From NCBI RefSeq assembly GCF_012927205.1, contig NZ_JABBGC010000001.1, positions 186,001 through 250,000 of the forward strand: a stretch of DNA of 64,000 nt. The letters are read 5' to 3'. The notes under the pieces are model-generated. The model was not told the DNA's origin. It saw only the letters and a program-made list of their open reading frames with translations, and did no database searches. The DNA is from Chitinophaga fulva (GTDB lineage: Bacteria; Bacteroidota; Bacteroidia; Chitinophagales; Chitinophagaceae). Shown in pieces: positions 1 through 8,644 of the stretch. A program made the position numbers and the translations under genes. Each line of letters opens with the position of its first letter. Positions within the stretch are counted from its first letter, which is position 1.

Positions 1-916
1 GTTGCTGACGGAGGGTATCCACGAGGAAAGTATTGAAGGCGCCACCACCTGTTACCAGCAATTTAGCAGGACCTTCCGGCATGGCTGTTTTCAGCTGACC
101 GGCAGCCTGCGCGATCTGTGTGGCAATGTGTTCTGTATAAGTACGCAGTTTACCCTGTACGGATATACGCAGTTCATTGACCATAGGCAGCACCGTATCT
201 GTACCAAAATCATTGGCCAGCGATTTAGGCCATGGCTGCTGGTAGTAGGGCAATGCATTCAGTTGGGCCAGCAGTCCGGCATCGGTCACGCCGCCGGCAG
301 CCAGTTTGCCGCCATCATCATATGGTTTGTTGAGTTGCAGGGCCAGCTCATTGAGCACCCTATTGGCCGGGCAGATATCGAATGCCACAAAGCCTTCCGG
401 CAGTTCCGCGGAGATATTGGCAATACCGCCCAGATTGAGCCAGAACTGGTAACCACCCAGCAGGTATTTCTCCCCGATAGGTACAATCGGTGCTCCTTGT
501 CCGCCCAGCGCTACGTCTACCGCGCGCAGGTCAGTGATCACCGGCAGTTTGGTTACCGCCGCCATGGCCGCGCCGTCACCCAGCTGGGCCGTCATTTTCT
601 GACCTGGCAGATGGAAGGTCGTATGTCCGTGGGAAGCTATAAAATGTACTTTATGGTCCAGTTCATTTTTTTCGATGAAAGACAGGATACGCTGTCCGGT
701 GTAATGACCGTATGCTGTATGCAGCAGCAGGTATTCCTTTGCAGGCAGTGTAGTAGCGGCGGCCAGCTTTTCTACCCATTCCGGCTCATAAGGCAGGCTT
801 TCCGAAGCCTTGATGACATAAGTCCATTGTCCCCTGATTTCCGTCAGCTCAGCAAAAACAATATCCAGTCCGTCCAATGAGCTACCGGACATGGTACCTA
901 TTACGTTGTATACCAT
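1..916 (-). CDS. anmK: Anhydro-N-acetylmuramic acid kinase (3' end beyond window)
   Basis: The minus-strand frame opens with ATG at 916 and stays open to the window edge, giving about 305 residues, so the C-terminus is missing. The N-terminus MVYNVIGTMSGSSLDGLD is the AnmK ATP-binding signature, and later motifs (ASHGHTTFHLP, NLGGIANIS, FDICPANRVLN, VTGGGAFN) follow the family order. AnmK phosphorylates and opens 1,6-anhydro-MurNAc released during cell wall turnover, giving MurNAc-6-phosphate in the cytoplasm. The gene is transcribed divergently from the VWA gene. No etherase (murQ) is seen inside the window. E. coli AnmK has 369 residues, so roughly 60-90 residues lie outside. Confidence 0.96.
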   Translation of the reverse strand, partial: MVYNVIGTMSGSSLDGLDIVFAELTEIRGQWTYVIKASESLPYEPEWVEKLAAATTLPAKEYLLLHTAYGHYTGQRILSFIEKNELDHKVHFIASHGHTTFHLPGQKMTAQLGDGAAMAAVTKLPVITDLRAVDVALGGQGAPIVPIGEKYLLGGYQFWLNLGGIANISAELPEGFVAFDICPANRVLNELALQLNKPYDDGGKLAAGGVTDAGLLAQLNALPYYQQPWPKSLANDFGTDTVLPMVNELRISVQGKLRTYTEHIATQIAQAAGQLKTAMPEGPAKLLVTGGGAFNTFLVDTLRQQ

Positions 917-932
917 TCAACTAAAATTTTGG

Positions 933-940
933 CAAAGGTA
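933..940 (-). promoter_or_regulatory. Bacteroidota -7 element for anmK
   Basis: On the minus strand this reads TACCTTTG, a perfect match to the Bacteroidota -7 consensus TAnnTTTG, 16 bases before the anmK ATG. No clear -33 TTTG is found at the expected distance. Confidence 0.55.
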
Positions 941-1025
941 GGATTTCCCTTCGGGTAATTTTTTTTAACCCGTTTATGGAATCTCTCACATTCCCTGCAT
1001 CATGCCGGCAGAAAATATCCATATT

Positions 1026-2945
1026 ATGCAGAAATACCTCTCCCTACTATTGTTAAGCTGCCTGATGGTTATCGAGGCAGCTGCGCAATCACGCGTTATT
1101 ACCGGACGCGTACAGGACAAAAGCTCTCAGGCCGCCATCCGTAATGCGGTGGTCCGTGTAAAAGGCACCGACTATATGGCGGCCAGTGACAAGAACGGCC
1201 AATTTACCCTGAAAGCCCCATCCGGCGCATTAACCCTTGAAGCCATTGCCGCCAATTACAAGAATGCGGAAATGCAGATTACAGCCGGCCAATCATCCGT
1301 TGTTTTTAACATGAAGCCCGTTGCCCCTGTTGCGCTGCACAATGACGACCGGGCACTTCAGGAAGTTGTGGTCAATGCTTATGTGGCACCTGTAGCACCG
1401 TCACCGGTATCAACACCTCCGGTGACACAAGCTTTGGCCGGTAAAGCAGCCGGAATGGTAGTGGCCCATAGTAACGTTAAACGCCGCATGACCTCTCCGG
1501 TAGCGGCAGGCCGTTTTAACACGGAAGACTACAGCTCCATCAATGAAAACATTTTCCATGCTGCCACGGAGCAACCGCTGAGCACTTTCAGCATCGATGT
1601 GGACAGAGCATCCTACAGTAATGTGCGCCGTTTTCTGAACCAGGGCGTGCTGCCTCCACAGGATGCAGTACGTGTAGAGGAGATGATCAATTATTTTGAC
1701 TACAACTATAAGGCGCCTACCGGTAAAGACCCGGTATCTATTTATACGGATATGGCGGTATGCCCCTGGAATACCCGCCACCAGCTGGTACGTATTGCCC
1801 TTAAAGGCAAAGCCGTGGATGCCCGTGAGCTGCCTCCTTCCAACCTGGTGTTTCTGGTAGATGTTTCCGGGTCCATGGATGAAGAGAACAAACTGCCACT
1901 GGTAAAACGCGCCTTCGCAGCGCTGGTGCAGCAATTGCGCCCACAGGACCGCGTAGCCGTGGTGGTGTATGCCGGTGCTGCCGGTGTGGTATTACCATCT
2001 ACCAGCGGTAGTGAGAAAAAGAAAATACTGGAGGCTATGGAATCCCTGCAGGCAGGTGGTTCCACCGCAGGTGGCGAAGGCATCATGCTGGCTTATAAGA
2101 TCGCTACCGAGAACCGCAGCGCGAAAAGCAACAACCGCGTTATCCTGGCCACAGACGGCGATTTCAACGTAGGTGCGTCCAGCGACGGCGAGCTGCAACG
2201 GATCATAGAAAAAGAAAGGCAGCAGGGCGTTTTCTTGTCCGTGCTGGGCTTTGGCATGGGCAATTACAAAGACAATAAACTGGAACTGCTGGCCGATAAA
2301 GGCAATGGCAACTACGCGTACATCGATAATTTCGAAGAAGCCCGCCGCACCTTTGTGACCGAATTTGGCGGCACGCTCTTCACCATCGCGAAAGATGTGA
2401 AGTTACAGGTGGAATTCAATCCCGCTTTCGTGCAGTCGTACCGGTTAGTAGGCTATGAAAACCGGATGCTGGAAAATGAAGACTTCAATAATGATAAAAA
2501 AGATGCCGGTGATATGGGCGTAGGTCATACAGTGACCGCCCTGTATGAGATCATTTCGGCTACAGATAAAGCAGGCAAGGGTGTCAACTGGGTAGACCCG
2601 CTGAAGTACCAGCAAAACACCGTTGTTGGTAACCTGCCGGAAGTGCTGACCGTTAAGCTGCGGTATAAGTTGCCCGATGAAGACAAAAGCCAGCTGATGC
2701 AACAGGTATTGCCGTACAACAGGCAGCAGATCACAGCAGCATCGGAAGATTTCCGTATGGCCACTGCTGCTGCGGCTTTCGGGCAACTGTTGCGTAACTC
2801 TGCCTTTAAAGGCGATATTACTTATAATGAGGTGTTGCAGCTGGCGGCTTCTGCCAAAGGTGAAGACAAAGAGGGGTACCGGGCAGAATTCATTCAGCTG
2901 GTGAAAAAAGCCCAGCTGGTCAATAAGGATAAGGACCAGGAATAG
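1026..2945 (+). CDS. Secreted von Willebrand factor A (YfbK-type) protein
   Basis: I start the gene at the ATG at 1026 because it begins a good signal peptide (MQKYLSLLLLSCLMVIEAAA); an in-frame ATG at 1002 would bury it. The mature protein opens with a carboxypeptidase-regulatory-like beta domain (about residues 22-95), then a stretch resembling the start of a SusC plug (EVVVNAY, LAGKAAGMVV), then the YfbK-type N-terminal region, a VWA domain with the metal-binding MIDAS motif DVSGSMDE near residue 280, and a C-terminal YfbK/DUF3520 region. Such proteins are exported and probably bind other proteins through the metal site; the partner is unknown. It is followed after 47 bases by upp, with which it has no obvious functional link. 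Confidence 0.88.
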   Translation: MQKYLSLLLLSCLMVIEAAAQSRVITGRVQDKSSQAAIRNAVVRVKGTDYMAASDKNGQFTLKAPSGALTLEAIAANYKNAEMQITAGQSSVVFNMKPVAPVALHNDDRALQEVVVNAYVAPVAPSPVSTPPVTQALAGKAAGMVVAHSNVKRRMTSPVAAGRFNTEDYSSINENIFHAATEQPLSTFSIDVDRASYSNVRRFLNQGVLPPQDAVRVEEMINYFDYNYKAPTGKDPVSIYTDMAVCPWNTRHQLVRIALKGKAVDARELPPSNLVFLVDVSGSMDEENKLPLVKRAFAALVQQLRPQDRVAVVVYAGAAGVVLPSTSGSEKKKILEAMESLQAGGSTAGGEGIMLAYKIATENRSAKSNNRVILATDGDFNVGASSDGELQRIIEKERQQGVFLSVLGFGMGNYKDNKLELLADKGNGNYAYIDNFEEARRTFVTEFGGTLFTIAKDVKLQVEFNPAFVQSYRLVGYENRMLENEDFNNDKKDAGDMGVGHTVTALYEIISATDKAGKGVNWVDPLKYQQNTVVGNLPEVLTVKLRYKLPDEDKSQLMQQVLPYNRQQITAASEDFRMATAAAAFGQLLRNSAFKGDITYNEVLQLAASAKGEDKEGYRAEFIQLVKKAQLVNKDKDQE

Positions 2946-2992
2946 GTTACATATATTTTCGGTAATTTGCCGCTTCAAAGCGAAGCAGATAT

Positions 2993-3646
2993 ATGATAAT
3001 CAATTTAAGTGAAACAAATTCGCTGGTAGGTGAATGGCTGAGCGAGATCCGGAATGTGGATGTACAGCAGGACCGTATGCGTTTCCGGCGTAATATGGAA
3101 AGGCTGGGCGAAGTGGCCGCCTATGAGATCAGCAAAACGTTGGAGTATGTGGAGAAAGAGGTGACCACCCCCATGGGTATCGCCAATTGCAGGGTGCTGA
3201 AAACACAGCCGGTGCTGGCTACCATCCTGCGGGCAGGGCTGGCACTCCATCAGGGTTTGCTGCATTATTTTGATAAAGCTGACCATGCGTTTATCTCCGC
3301 TTACCGCAAACATAATCACGATGGTTCTTTCGATATCAGCCTGGAATATGTGAGCAGTCCTTCCATTGACGGACAGGTGTTAATCCTCTCCGATCCCATG
3401 CTGGCAACGGGTTCCTCCCTGGTAAAAACCATTGAGCATCTCGAAGAAATCGGGAAACCCAGTCATATCCACCTGGTAGTAGCTATTGCCTGCACCGTGG
3501 GAATTGAATATGTGCTGCGCAATACCAAAGCCAATATTACCATCTGGGCCGGAGATATTGATGATGAACTGACTGCCAAAGGTTATATCGTACCGGGCCT
3601 TGGCGATGCCGGGGACCTGGCTTTCGGAATTAAACTACAACAATAA
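2993..3646 (+). CDS. upp: Uracil phosphoribosyltransferase
   Basis: The 217-residue product converts uracil and PRPP to UMP in pyrimidine salvage. The PRPP loop is visible as LSDPMLATGSS at residues 132-142, and the uracil-binding tail as YIVPGLGDAGDLAFG near residues 198-212. Length and motifs are standard for the family. It lies 47 bases after the VWA gene on the same strand and may share its transcript. The start ATG at 2993 gives a normal N-terminus (MIINLSETNS). Confidence 0.97.
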   Translation: MIINLSETNSLVGEWLSEIRNVDVQQDRMRFRRNMERLGEVAAYEISKTLEYVEKEVTTPMGIANCRVLKTQPVLATILRAGLALHQGLLHYFDKADHAFISAYRKHNHDGSFDISLEYVSSPSIDGQVLILSDPMLATGSSLVKTIEHLEEIGKPSHIHLVVAIACTVGIEYVLRNTKANITIWAGDIDDELTAKGYIVPGLGDAGDLAFGIKLQQ

Positions 3647-3888
3647 TCCGGTTCCGGCGTTTAATACTAGGAATTTTCGAATACAGCTTACGGATTTAGC
3701 GATTTATATTATGTGGGTATATCACACGATTTTACACCATAATCTAAATTGTTAAATCCGTAAATTTATTATAACGATAGGCATCTAGTCCCGTATTAAT
3801 CTTTTTACACATGGATTTAATTTGAAATATAACATATTTGGTGTACCTTCACCCTTACTGCATAAACCCTATGCTTTAAGCTTATCTT
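3647..3888 (+). other. AT-rich intergenic region before the PorP/SprF-like gene
   Basis: This 242-base gap is clearly AT-rich and holds no credible reading frame or strong hairpin. It probably contains the promoter of the PorP/SprF-like gene; TACCTTCA near 3854 is an imperfect -7 candidate. Confidence 0.4.
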
Positions 3889-4905
3889 ATGAAAAGAGCT
3901 TTACTATTCTTGACCATATTCTTATGTTTTAATTCATTGCGGGCGCAAGACCCGCACTTTTCGCAGTTTTTCGCCTCTCCGCTTACCCTTAACCCGGCCT
4001 TTACAGGTTTATTTTCAGGCGATTACCGTATATCTGGCAACTACCGTTCCCAATGGCGCAGTATCTCTACGCCTTTCGTGACCGGCACCGCTGCCATTGA
4101 CTTCGGTATCCTGAAAAATGTCATCTCTTATACAGACATCTGGGGAGTAGGTTTGATGGCCATGTACGACAGAAGCGGAGGCGGGGCGCTTACCTCCACC
4201 TATCTTTCTGCCAGTACGGCCTATCATAAAGGCCTGGACCCGGAAGGGAACCACACCATCGCCATCGGCTTACAGGGAACACTGGTACAGAAGCGGATAG
4301 ACAACACCAAACTGCAGTTCGAAAACCAGATGGATAACAACGGTTATAACCCGCTGATACCCAGTAACGAAACGCTGGTCAACCCGAAAATTTCCTACTT
4401 CGATCCCAACATCGGGATCTTGTATAATGGCCTGATCGGCGAATCGTCCAATATCTACCTGGGCGCCTCGTATTATCATATTACCCAACCCGTAGAATCC
4501 TTTATGGACCAGACCCAGAACCGCCTCAGCTACCGCTGGACCATACATGGCGGTGGCTCGGTACCGGTAAACGGGAAGGACCGTTTTCATACCAGCGTCC
4601 TCTATATGAAACAGAGCACCGCTTCTGAATTCACGTTTGGCGGCGCGTATGGCTTCACCCTCAGCGAAGTGGAAGAAAACAATCCCACCGTTCTTTTCCT
4701 CGGTAGCTGGTACCGCCTGAAAGATGCGGTCATTCCTTATGTAGGTATGCAATTCAAAGGTTTCCAGGTAGGCATGACCTACGACACCAACGTATCCAGT
4801 CTGCGCCCGGCGTCCAATGCGCGCGGCGGTCTGGAGATATCATTGATCTACATCCACACCCGGAACGAGAACAACAAATACAAGACTTTGTGTCCCCGTT
4901 TCTAA
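3889..4905 (+). CDS. PorP/SprF family type IX secretion membrane protein
   Basis: The 338-residue protein starts with a signal peptide (MKRALLFLTIFLCFNSLRAQ) followed by DPHFSQFFASPLTLNPAFTG, the hallmark opening of the PorP/SprF family. These are outer-membrane beta-barrel proteins tied to the type IX secretion system; SprF-type members are needed to secrete or anchor a particular partner such as the adhesin SprB. They are usually encoded beside a very large adhesin gene, but here the neighbours are upp and an EI24 protein, so the partner cannot be named. A terminator at 4937-4968 closes the unit, making it monocistronic. Confidence 0.92.
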   Translation: MKRALLFLTIFLCFNSLRAQDPHFSQFFASPLTLNPAFTGLFSGDYRISGNYRSQWRSISTPFVTGTAAIDFGILKNVISYTDIWGVGLMAMYDRSGGGALTSTYLSASTAYHKGLDPEGNHTIAIGLQGTLVQKRIDNTKLQFENQMDNNGYNPLIPSNETLVNPKISYFDPNIGILYNGLIGESSNIYLGASYYHITQPVESFMDQTQNRLSYRWTIHGGGSVPVNGKDRFHTSVLYMKQSTASEFTFGGAYGFTLSEVEENNPTVLFLGSWYRLKDAVIPYVGMQFKGFQVGMTYDTNVSSLRPASNARGGLEISLIYIHTRNENNKYKTLCPRF

Positions 4906-4936
4906 CAACAGCGTCTGTCACCTGATCATATATCGA

Positions 4937-4968
4937 AACCGTGTAGCTGATGCTTCACGGTTTTTTTT
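4937..4968 (+). terminator. Intrinsic terminator after the PorP/SprF-like gene
   Basis: Arms AACCGTG (4937-4943) and CACGGTT (4956-4962) pair, with an inner AGC/GCT extension around the loop TGAT, followed by a run of T residues (4961-4968). Confidence 0.85.
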
Positions 4969-5021
4969 ATCATGAATCACACAAAATCAGCTATTTCAGC
5001 AAATCCGGGCCGGATTTGAAA

Positions 5022-5029
5022 TATTTTTG
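5022..5029 (+). promoter_or_regulatory. Bacteroidota -7 element for the EI24/methyltransferase pair
   Basis: TATTTTTG matches TAnnTTTG exactly and lies 65 bases before the inferred start of the EI24 gene, just after the preceding terminator. No convincing -33 element. Confidence 0.5.
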
Positions 5030-5094
5030 CCTTAGTTTCGTTCATCATCAAATTATTCAGATAAAATTTTCTGTCACCAAAAAAATCTCAGGCG

Positions 5095-5862
5095 TTGTTG
5101 TTTTCATTCAGAGAGGTACTGTCGGCCATTCAATCATATGGAAAAGCCCATCAGTTCATTATGCAGCACAAGTTGTGGAAGTGGATCCTGATACCCGGCA
5201 TCATTTATTGTTTGCTCTTTTTCACAGGGTTTTATTTTGTCTGGGGCTATTCGGGTGATTTTGTGGAATACCTGACCCGCCTGCTGCATATTACCGAATG
5301 GGTGCAGGACCTGGAAAGCAGCTGGGTAAGCTTTCTGTTTATCCTGGTGGCCTTCTCCGTCCGGATTGTTTTTGTATTCTGGTATTTTTCCTATTTCAAA
5401 TATTTGTTCCTCATTGTTGCTTCCCCTGTTTTCTCCTACCTCTCGGAGAAAACCGAAGCCATCCTGGAATACCGCGATTTTCCCTTCAGCTGGGCACAAC
5501 TGGGGCAGGACATCTGGCGCGGCATCCGGATGTCTTTCCGTAACATCGTCTACCAGACAGGCGCCATCCTTATATTACTGGTGGTTTCCTTTATTCCCAT
5601 TGCAGGATGGATTACCCCGATGATCGGCTTTTTCATTGAAGCCTATTTCTATGGCTTCTCCATGATGGATTACAGCTGCGAACGCCACCGCCTCACGATG
5701 GCACAGAGCATACAGTTTATTCGCCAGCACCGGGGTATGGCCTTGGGCAACGGAATGGTGTTCTACATATTTATGCTGGTGCCGGTAGTCGGTTGGATGC
5801 TGGCTCCCTCCTACGCCGTGATCGCCGCGACCATCGATTTACAAAATAAAAAACTGATATAA
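5095..5862 (+). CDS. EI24 domain-containing (CysZ-like) membrane protein
   Basis: The 255-residue protein matches the EI24/CysZ family layout: an amphipathic N-terminus with SYGKAHQFIMQHKLWKW, then hydrophobic segments at about residues 34-55, 83-118, 155-180 and 220-250. CysZ of E. coli is linked to sulfate uptake, but EI24 homologues in Bacteroidota have no proven substrate. The frame has no ATG before the conserved N-terminus: the first ATG (5161) would remove about 22 conserved residues, so I infer a TTG start at 5095 (5098 is also possible). It is separated by only 2 bases from the methyltransferase gene, so the two are co-transcribed. Confidence 0.85.
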   Translation: MLFSFREVLSAIQSYGKAHQFIMQHKLWKWILIPGIIYCLLFFTGFYFVWGYSGDFVEYLTRLLHITEWVQDLESSWVSFLFILVAFSVRIVFVFWYFSYFKYLFLIVASPVFSYLSEKTEAILEYRDFPFSWAQLGQDIWRGIRMSFRNIVYQTGAILILLVVSFIPIAGWITPMIGFFIEAYFYGFSMMDYSCERHRLTMAQSIQFIRQHRGMALGNGMVFYIFMLVPVVGWMLAPSYAVIAATIDLQNKKLI

Positions 5863-5864
5863 CC

Positions 5865-6578
5865 ATGAGTGCAACAGGCAAAGTGTACCTGATCCCTACT
5901 GTGTTGAGCGCTGACGCCCTATTCAGCATTCCGGCCTATATTACGACGATTGCACAACAGCTGCGGGTATTTTATGTGGAAAATGAGCGGACCGCCCGCC
6001 GTTATCTGAAAGCATTAGACAGAAATATCAATATCGATGAACTCCAGTTGTTGCCCATGCACGAAAACCAGCCACCAGACACTGCGCTGGCGAAGAAGCT
6101 TTTACTGGCAGGCACTGACATCGGTGTACTGAGTGAAGCAGGATGCCCGGCCATCGCTGACCCCGGTCACCTGGTAGTACAGGCAGCACACAGCATTGAT
6201 GCGCGCGTGATACCCATGATAGGCCCTAACTCCATGCTGCTGGCCCTTATGGCCTCCGGCATGAATGGCCAGAACTTTCAGTTCACTGGCTACCTGCCCA
6301 TCAAATCACCGGAAAGAGGCAAAGCATTACGCCAGCTGGAAGAAGAATCTGAACGAAAAAAACAGACACAGTTGTTTATTGAAACACCTTACCGCAACAA
6401 TCAACTGCTGAAAGACATACTGGACCTCTGTAAAGATCATACCCGGCTGTGCATAGCAGCTGACATCACAGGTCCGGAAGAATATATCAAAACAAAAACC
6501 ATCAAGGAATGGCGGAAAGCATTGCCAGACCTGCATAAGCGGCCAGCAATATTTCTGCTGTATGCCGTACCGGCGTAA
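5865..6578 (+). CDS. SAM-dependent methyltransferase, RsmI/tetrapyrrole-methylase family
   Basis: The 237-residue protein has the tetrapyrrole methylase fold of RsmI: the loop VLSEAGCPAIADPG near residues 88-101 and the GPNSMLLALMASGMNGQNFQFTG-type segment near 118-140 are the SAM and substrate sites. RsmI methylates the 2'-O of C1402 in 16S rRNA. This sequence is shorter than E. coli RsmI (286 residues) and lacks the usual GTLYVVPTPIGN opening, having instead GKVYLIPTVLSAD, so it is more likely the RsmI paralogue found in Bacteroidota than RsmI itself; its target is not proven. It follows the EI24 gene by 2 bases. Confidence 0.85.
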   Translation: MSATGKVYLIPTVLSADALFSIPAYITTIAQQLRVFYVENERTARRYLKALDRNINIDELQLLPMHENQPPDTALAKKLLLAGTDIGVLSEAGCPAIADPGHLVVQAAHSIDARVIPMIGPNSMLLALMASGMNGQNFQFTGYLPIKSPERGKALRQLEEESERKKQTQLFIETPYRNNQLLKDILDLCKDHTRLCIAADITGPEEYIKTKTIKEWRKALPDLHKRPAIFLLYAVPA

Positions 6579-6603
6579 GGAAATGACGATTTTCCCATTA
6601 CGA

Positions 6604-6650
6604 ATTGAGGGCTATCACGTAAGTAAAATCCTTACATGATAGCCCTCAAT
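6604..6650. terminator. Long hairpin between convergent genes
   Basis: Perfect 14-base arms at 6604-6617 and 6637-6650, with a second inner stem GTAAG/CTTAC (6619-6623, 6631-6635). It lies between the methyltransferase (plus) and a minus-strand gene, so it can stop transcription from both sides. No long T run on either strand. Confidence 0.7.
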
Positions 6651-6667
6651 ATTTCACTCATAATTGA

Positions 6668-7057
6668 TTAAGGAAGATCTCTGCCAGCAGCATCTCTGAC
6701 ACTGATCACACTGTCCACAATAAACGGACTGTAACCACGCCAGGGCAATGCGCCGAGATATTCCTTATAGTGCAGTTCCACCGTTTTACCGCTGGCGGTC
6801 ATCAGCTGTTGTGCAATACGCTCATCAGCCACGGAGAACTGGAATTCGTTGGACTGGATGGTTCCGGCAGTACGGCCTTTATAGCCGGACTGGATTAATT
6901 TTCCTTCATAGGTTTTGAAGACATAGCCCTTTTCCACGAAGTAATTGAGCTCACCTGCCTTTACCCCTCTGCCGAAGACAAAGTAAAATTTGTACAGGAA
7001 GAAGCCGCCCAATACCAGGACAATAATAGTAACAACGATAAAAATAAACCGGCCCAT
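6668..7057 (-). CDS. Conserved small membrane-anchored protein, function unknown
   Basis: The 129-residue protein has one N-terminal membrane segment (about residues 4-26, IFIVVTIIVLVLGGFFLYKF) and a soluble remainder with motifs such as GELNYFVEKGYVFKTYEGKL and ELHYKEYLGALPWRG. I recognise the pattern as a conserved Bacteroidota protein; homologues are, to my recollection, sometimes labelled 6-phosphogluconate dehydrogenase, which nothing in this short sequence supports. It lies 25 bases after the M28 peptidase gene on the same strand and is probably co-transcribed. Confidence 0.75.
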   Translation of the reverse strand: MGRFIFIVVTIIVLVLGGFFLYKFYFVFGRGVKAGELNYFVEKGYVFKTYEGKLIQSGYKGRTAGTIQSNEFQFSVADERIAQQLMTASGKTVELHYKEYLGALPWRGYSPFIVDSVISVRDAAGRDLP

Positions 7058-7082
7058 GTGAATAGTTTAGTAGACGTTATGA

Positions 7083-8456
7083 TCAAAAGTAAAGATCCAC
7101 CAGATAAATAAAACCGGCCATGGAAAAGGCGCCCAGTTCCAGTTCACGCTTATTCACCGCTTCAAACACATCATTGGCCGCGTGATGAATATCAAAATAA
7201 CGCTGACTGTCCGGAGAAAGTTCAGCCATGGGCGTACCCAGTGCCTGATGCAGTGGTCCGATATCTGTACCTCCGCCTTCTTCGTTAAAGTCGTACAGGC
7301 CATAGGGCTCCAGCAAGGGTCTCCAGCTCTTTATTTTAGCTTTCTTCTCTGGTTCCATGGTAGAAGTGAAGCCTCTTGGCGTAAAGCCACCGGCATCGCT
7401 TTCCAGTGCGAGGATATGTTTTTCGTTGCGTTGTTTTGCCAGTTCCGCGTATTTTTTACCGCCGCGGGTACCGTTTTCCTCGTTGGCAAACAGTACCACA
7501 CGCAGAGTGCGGGTAGGTTTCACGCCTGCTGCTTTGAAAGCACGCAGCACTTCGATGGACTGTACACAGCCGGCGCCATCATCGTGTGCACCTTCGGCTA
7601 CGTCCCATGAATCGAGGTGGCCGCCCACCGTGATGAATTGATCAGGGTATTTGCTGCCGCGTATTTCGCCGACCACATTGTGGCCAATAGTGTCCGCCAG
7701 CATCTCGCAGTTGGTACGGAGGAATACTTTAGCGGAATTGTCTTTTTTCAGGCGGCTGCTCAGGCGGTCTGCATCCTGCAGGCCGATGGCCACCGCGGGG
7801 ATTTTTGGATAAGCCGGGTCATAAGCCATGGCACCGGTATGCGGGAAATTATAGGCCCCATGTGTCATGGAACGTAAGATGATCGCCACCGCACCATATT
7901 TGGCTGCCCTGCTCGCGCCCTGGCCCCTGTATTTCACCGCATCATCATAAGAATAAAAAGTTTTGATGAATTCCGGCTTAAAGGCGTAGTTGTAAAAGAC
8001 GATCTTACCTTTTACCTGGTCTTTTTTAGCTTCCAGGTCTTCAAAGGAGGCTACTTCCAGTACCGGGGCAGTAATGCCGGGATTGCCGGTACCTACGGAA
8101 TTGCCAAGGGCCAGCACATTCAGCGGCGGCACAAAGTCACGCAGCTTCGAAACGATGCGGGCTTCTTCTTTTGCACCACGCACCCAATGAGGCACCATAC
8201 ATTCCTGGAGGTAAACCGTATCAGCGCCGGCCGCTTTCAGGGCATTTACGCCCCACTGCTCAGCCTTTGGCATCTGAGGGGAACCAGCCAGCCTTCCGCC
8301 GATGGTCTTCGTCAGTACGCGGAGGTTTTCATAGGCGGTGCTATTTCTTAGGACTTCATCGGCCAACTGTCTTAAAACGAGGGAGTCTGACTGCTGAGCC
8401 CTGGTTACTGCCGGTAAAAGGCAGGTCAGCAGCATTGGCAAAAGGCGTTTTCTCAT
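7083..8456 (-). CDS. Secreted M28 family zinc peptidase (carboxypeptidase Q-like)
   Basis: I place the start at the ATG at 8456 (MRKRLLPMLLTCLLPAVTRAQ, a signal peptide ending in AQ); a TTG 21 bases upstream is less likely. The 457-residue product shows the M28 zinc ligands in order: GGHLDSWDVAEGAHDDGAGC (first His and bridging Asp, about residues 279-297), ANEENGTRGG (catalytic and metal Glu pair), ESDAGG, and a final His in DIHHAANDVFEAV. A protease-associated-like insert lies between residues 110 and 250. The closest family type is plasma glutamate carboxypeptidase/carboxypeptidase Q, which removes amino acids from dipeptides. It is predicted to be periplasmic or secreted and to be transcribed with the following small membrane protein. 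Confidence 0.93.
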   Translation of the reverse strand: MRKRLLPMLLTCLLPAVTRAQQSDSLVLRQLADEVLRNSTAYENLRVLTKTIGGRLAGSPQMPKAEQWGVNALKAAGADTVYLQECMVPHWVRGAKEEARIVSKLRDFVPPLNVLALGNSVGTGNPGITAPVLEVASFEDLEAKKDQVKGKIVFYNYAFKPEFIKTFYSYDDAVKYRGQGASRAAKYGAVAIILRSMTHGAYNFPHTGAMAYDPAYPKIPAVAIGLQDADRLSSRLKKDNSAKVFLRTNCEMLADTIGHNVVGEIRGSKYPDQFITVGGHLDSWDVAEGAHDDGAGCVQSIEVLRAFKAAGVKPTRTLRVVLFANEENGTRGGKKYAELAKQRNEKHILALESDAGGFTPRGFTSTMEPEKKAKIKSWRPLLEPYGLYDFNEEGGGTDIGPLHQALGTPMAELSPDSQRYFDIHHAANDVFEAVNKRELELGAFSMAGFIYLVDLYF

Positions 8457-8644
8457 ATAAGCGGCTAAATTTTGCAATAAAACTAATTAATTGGCAGGGT
8501 TCTTACAAATAACAAATAAATGGTTTTGGAGTTTCCACTAATTGAAAATTCAGCGTTACCTTCGTTACACAAAGTAATCTTGTCGCTGGCACTCATTTAC
8601 AGGGCTTTATTACTTGTCGCTTTCCGTTCGTTAAATTAAAGATC

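Noticed and set aside
2..880. Open frame on the plus strand opposite anmK
   Set aside because: The minus strand encodes an unmistakable AnmK; the plus frame has no family motifs.
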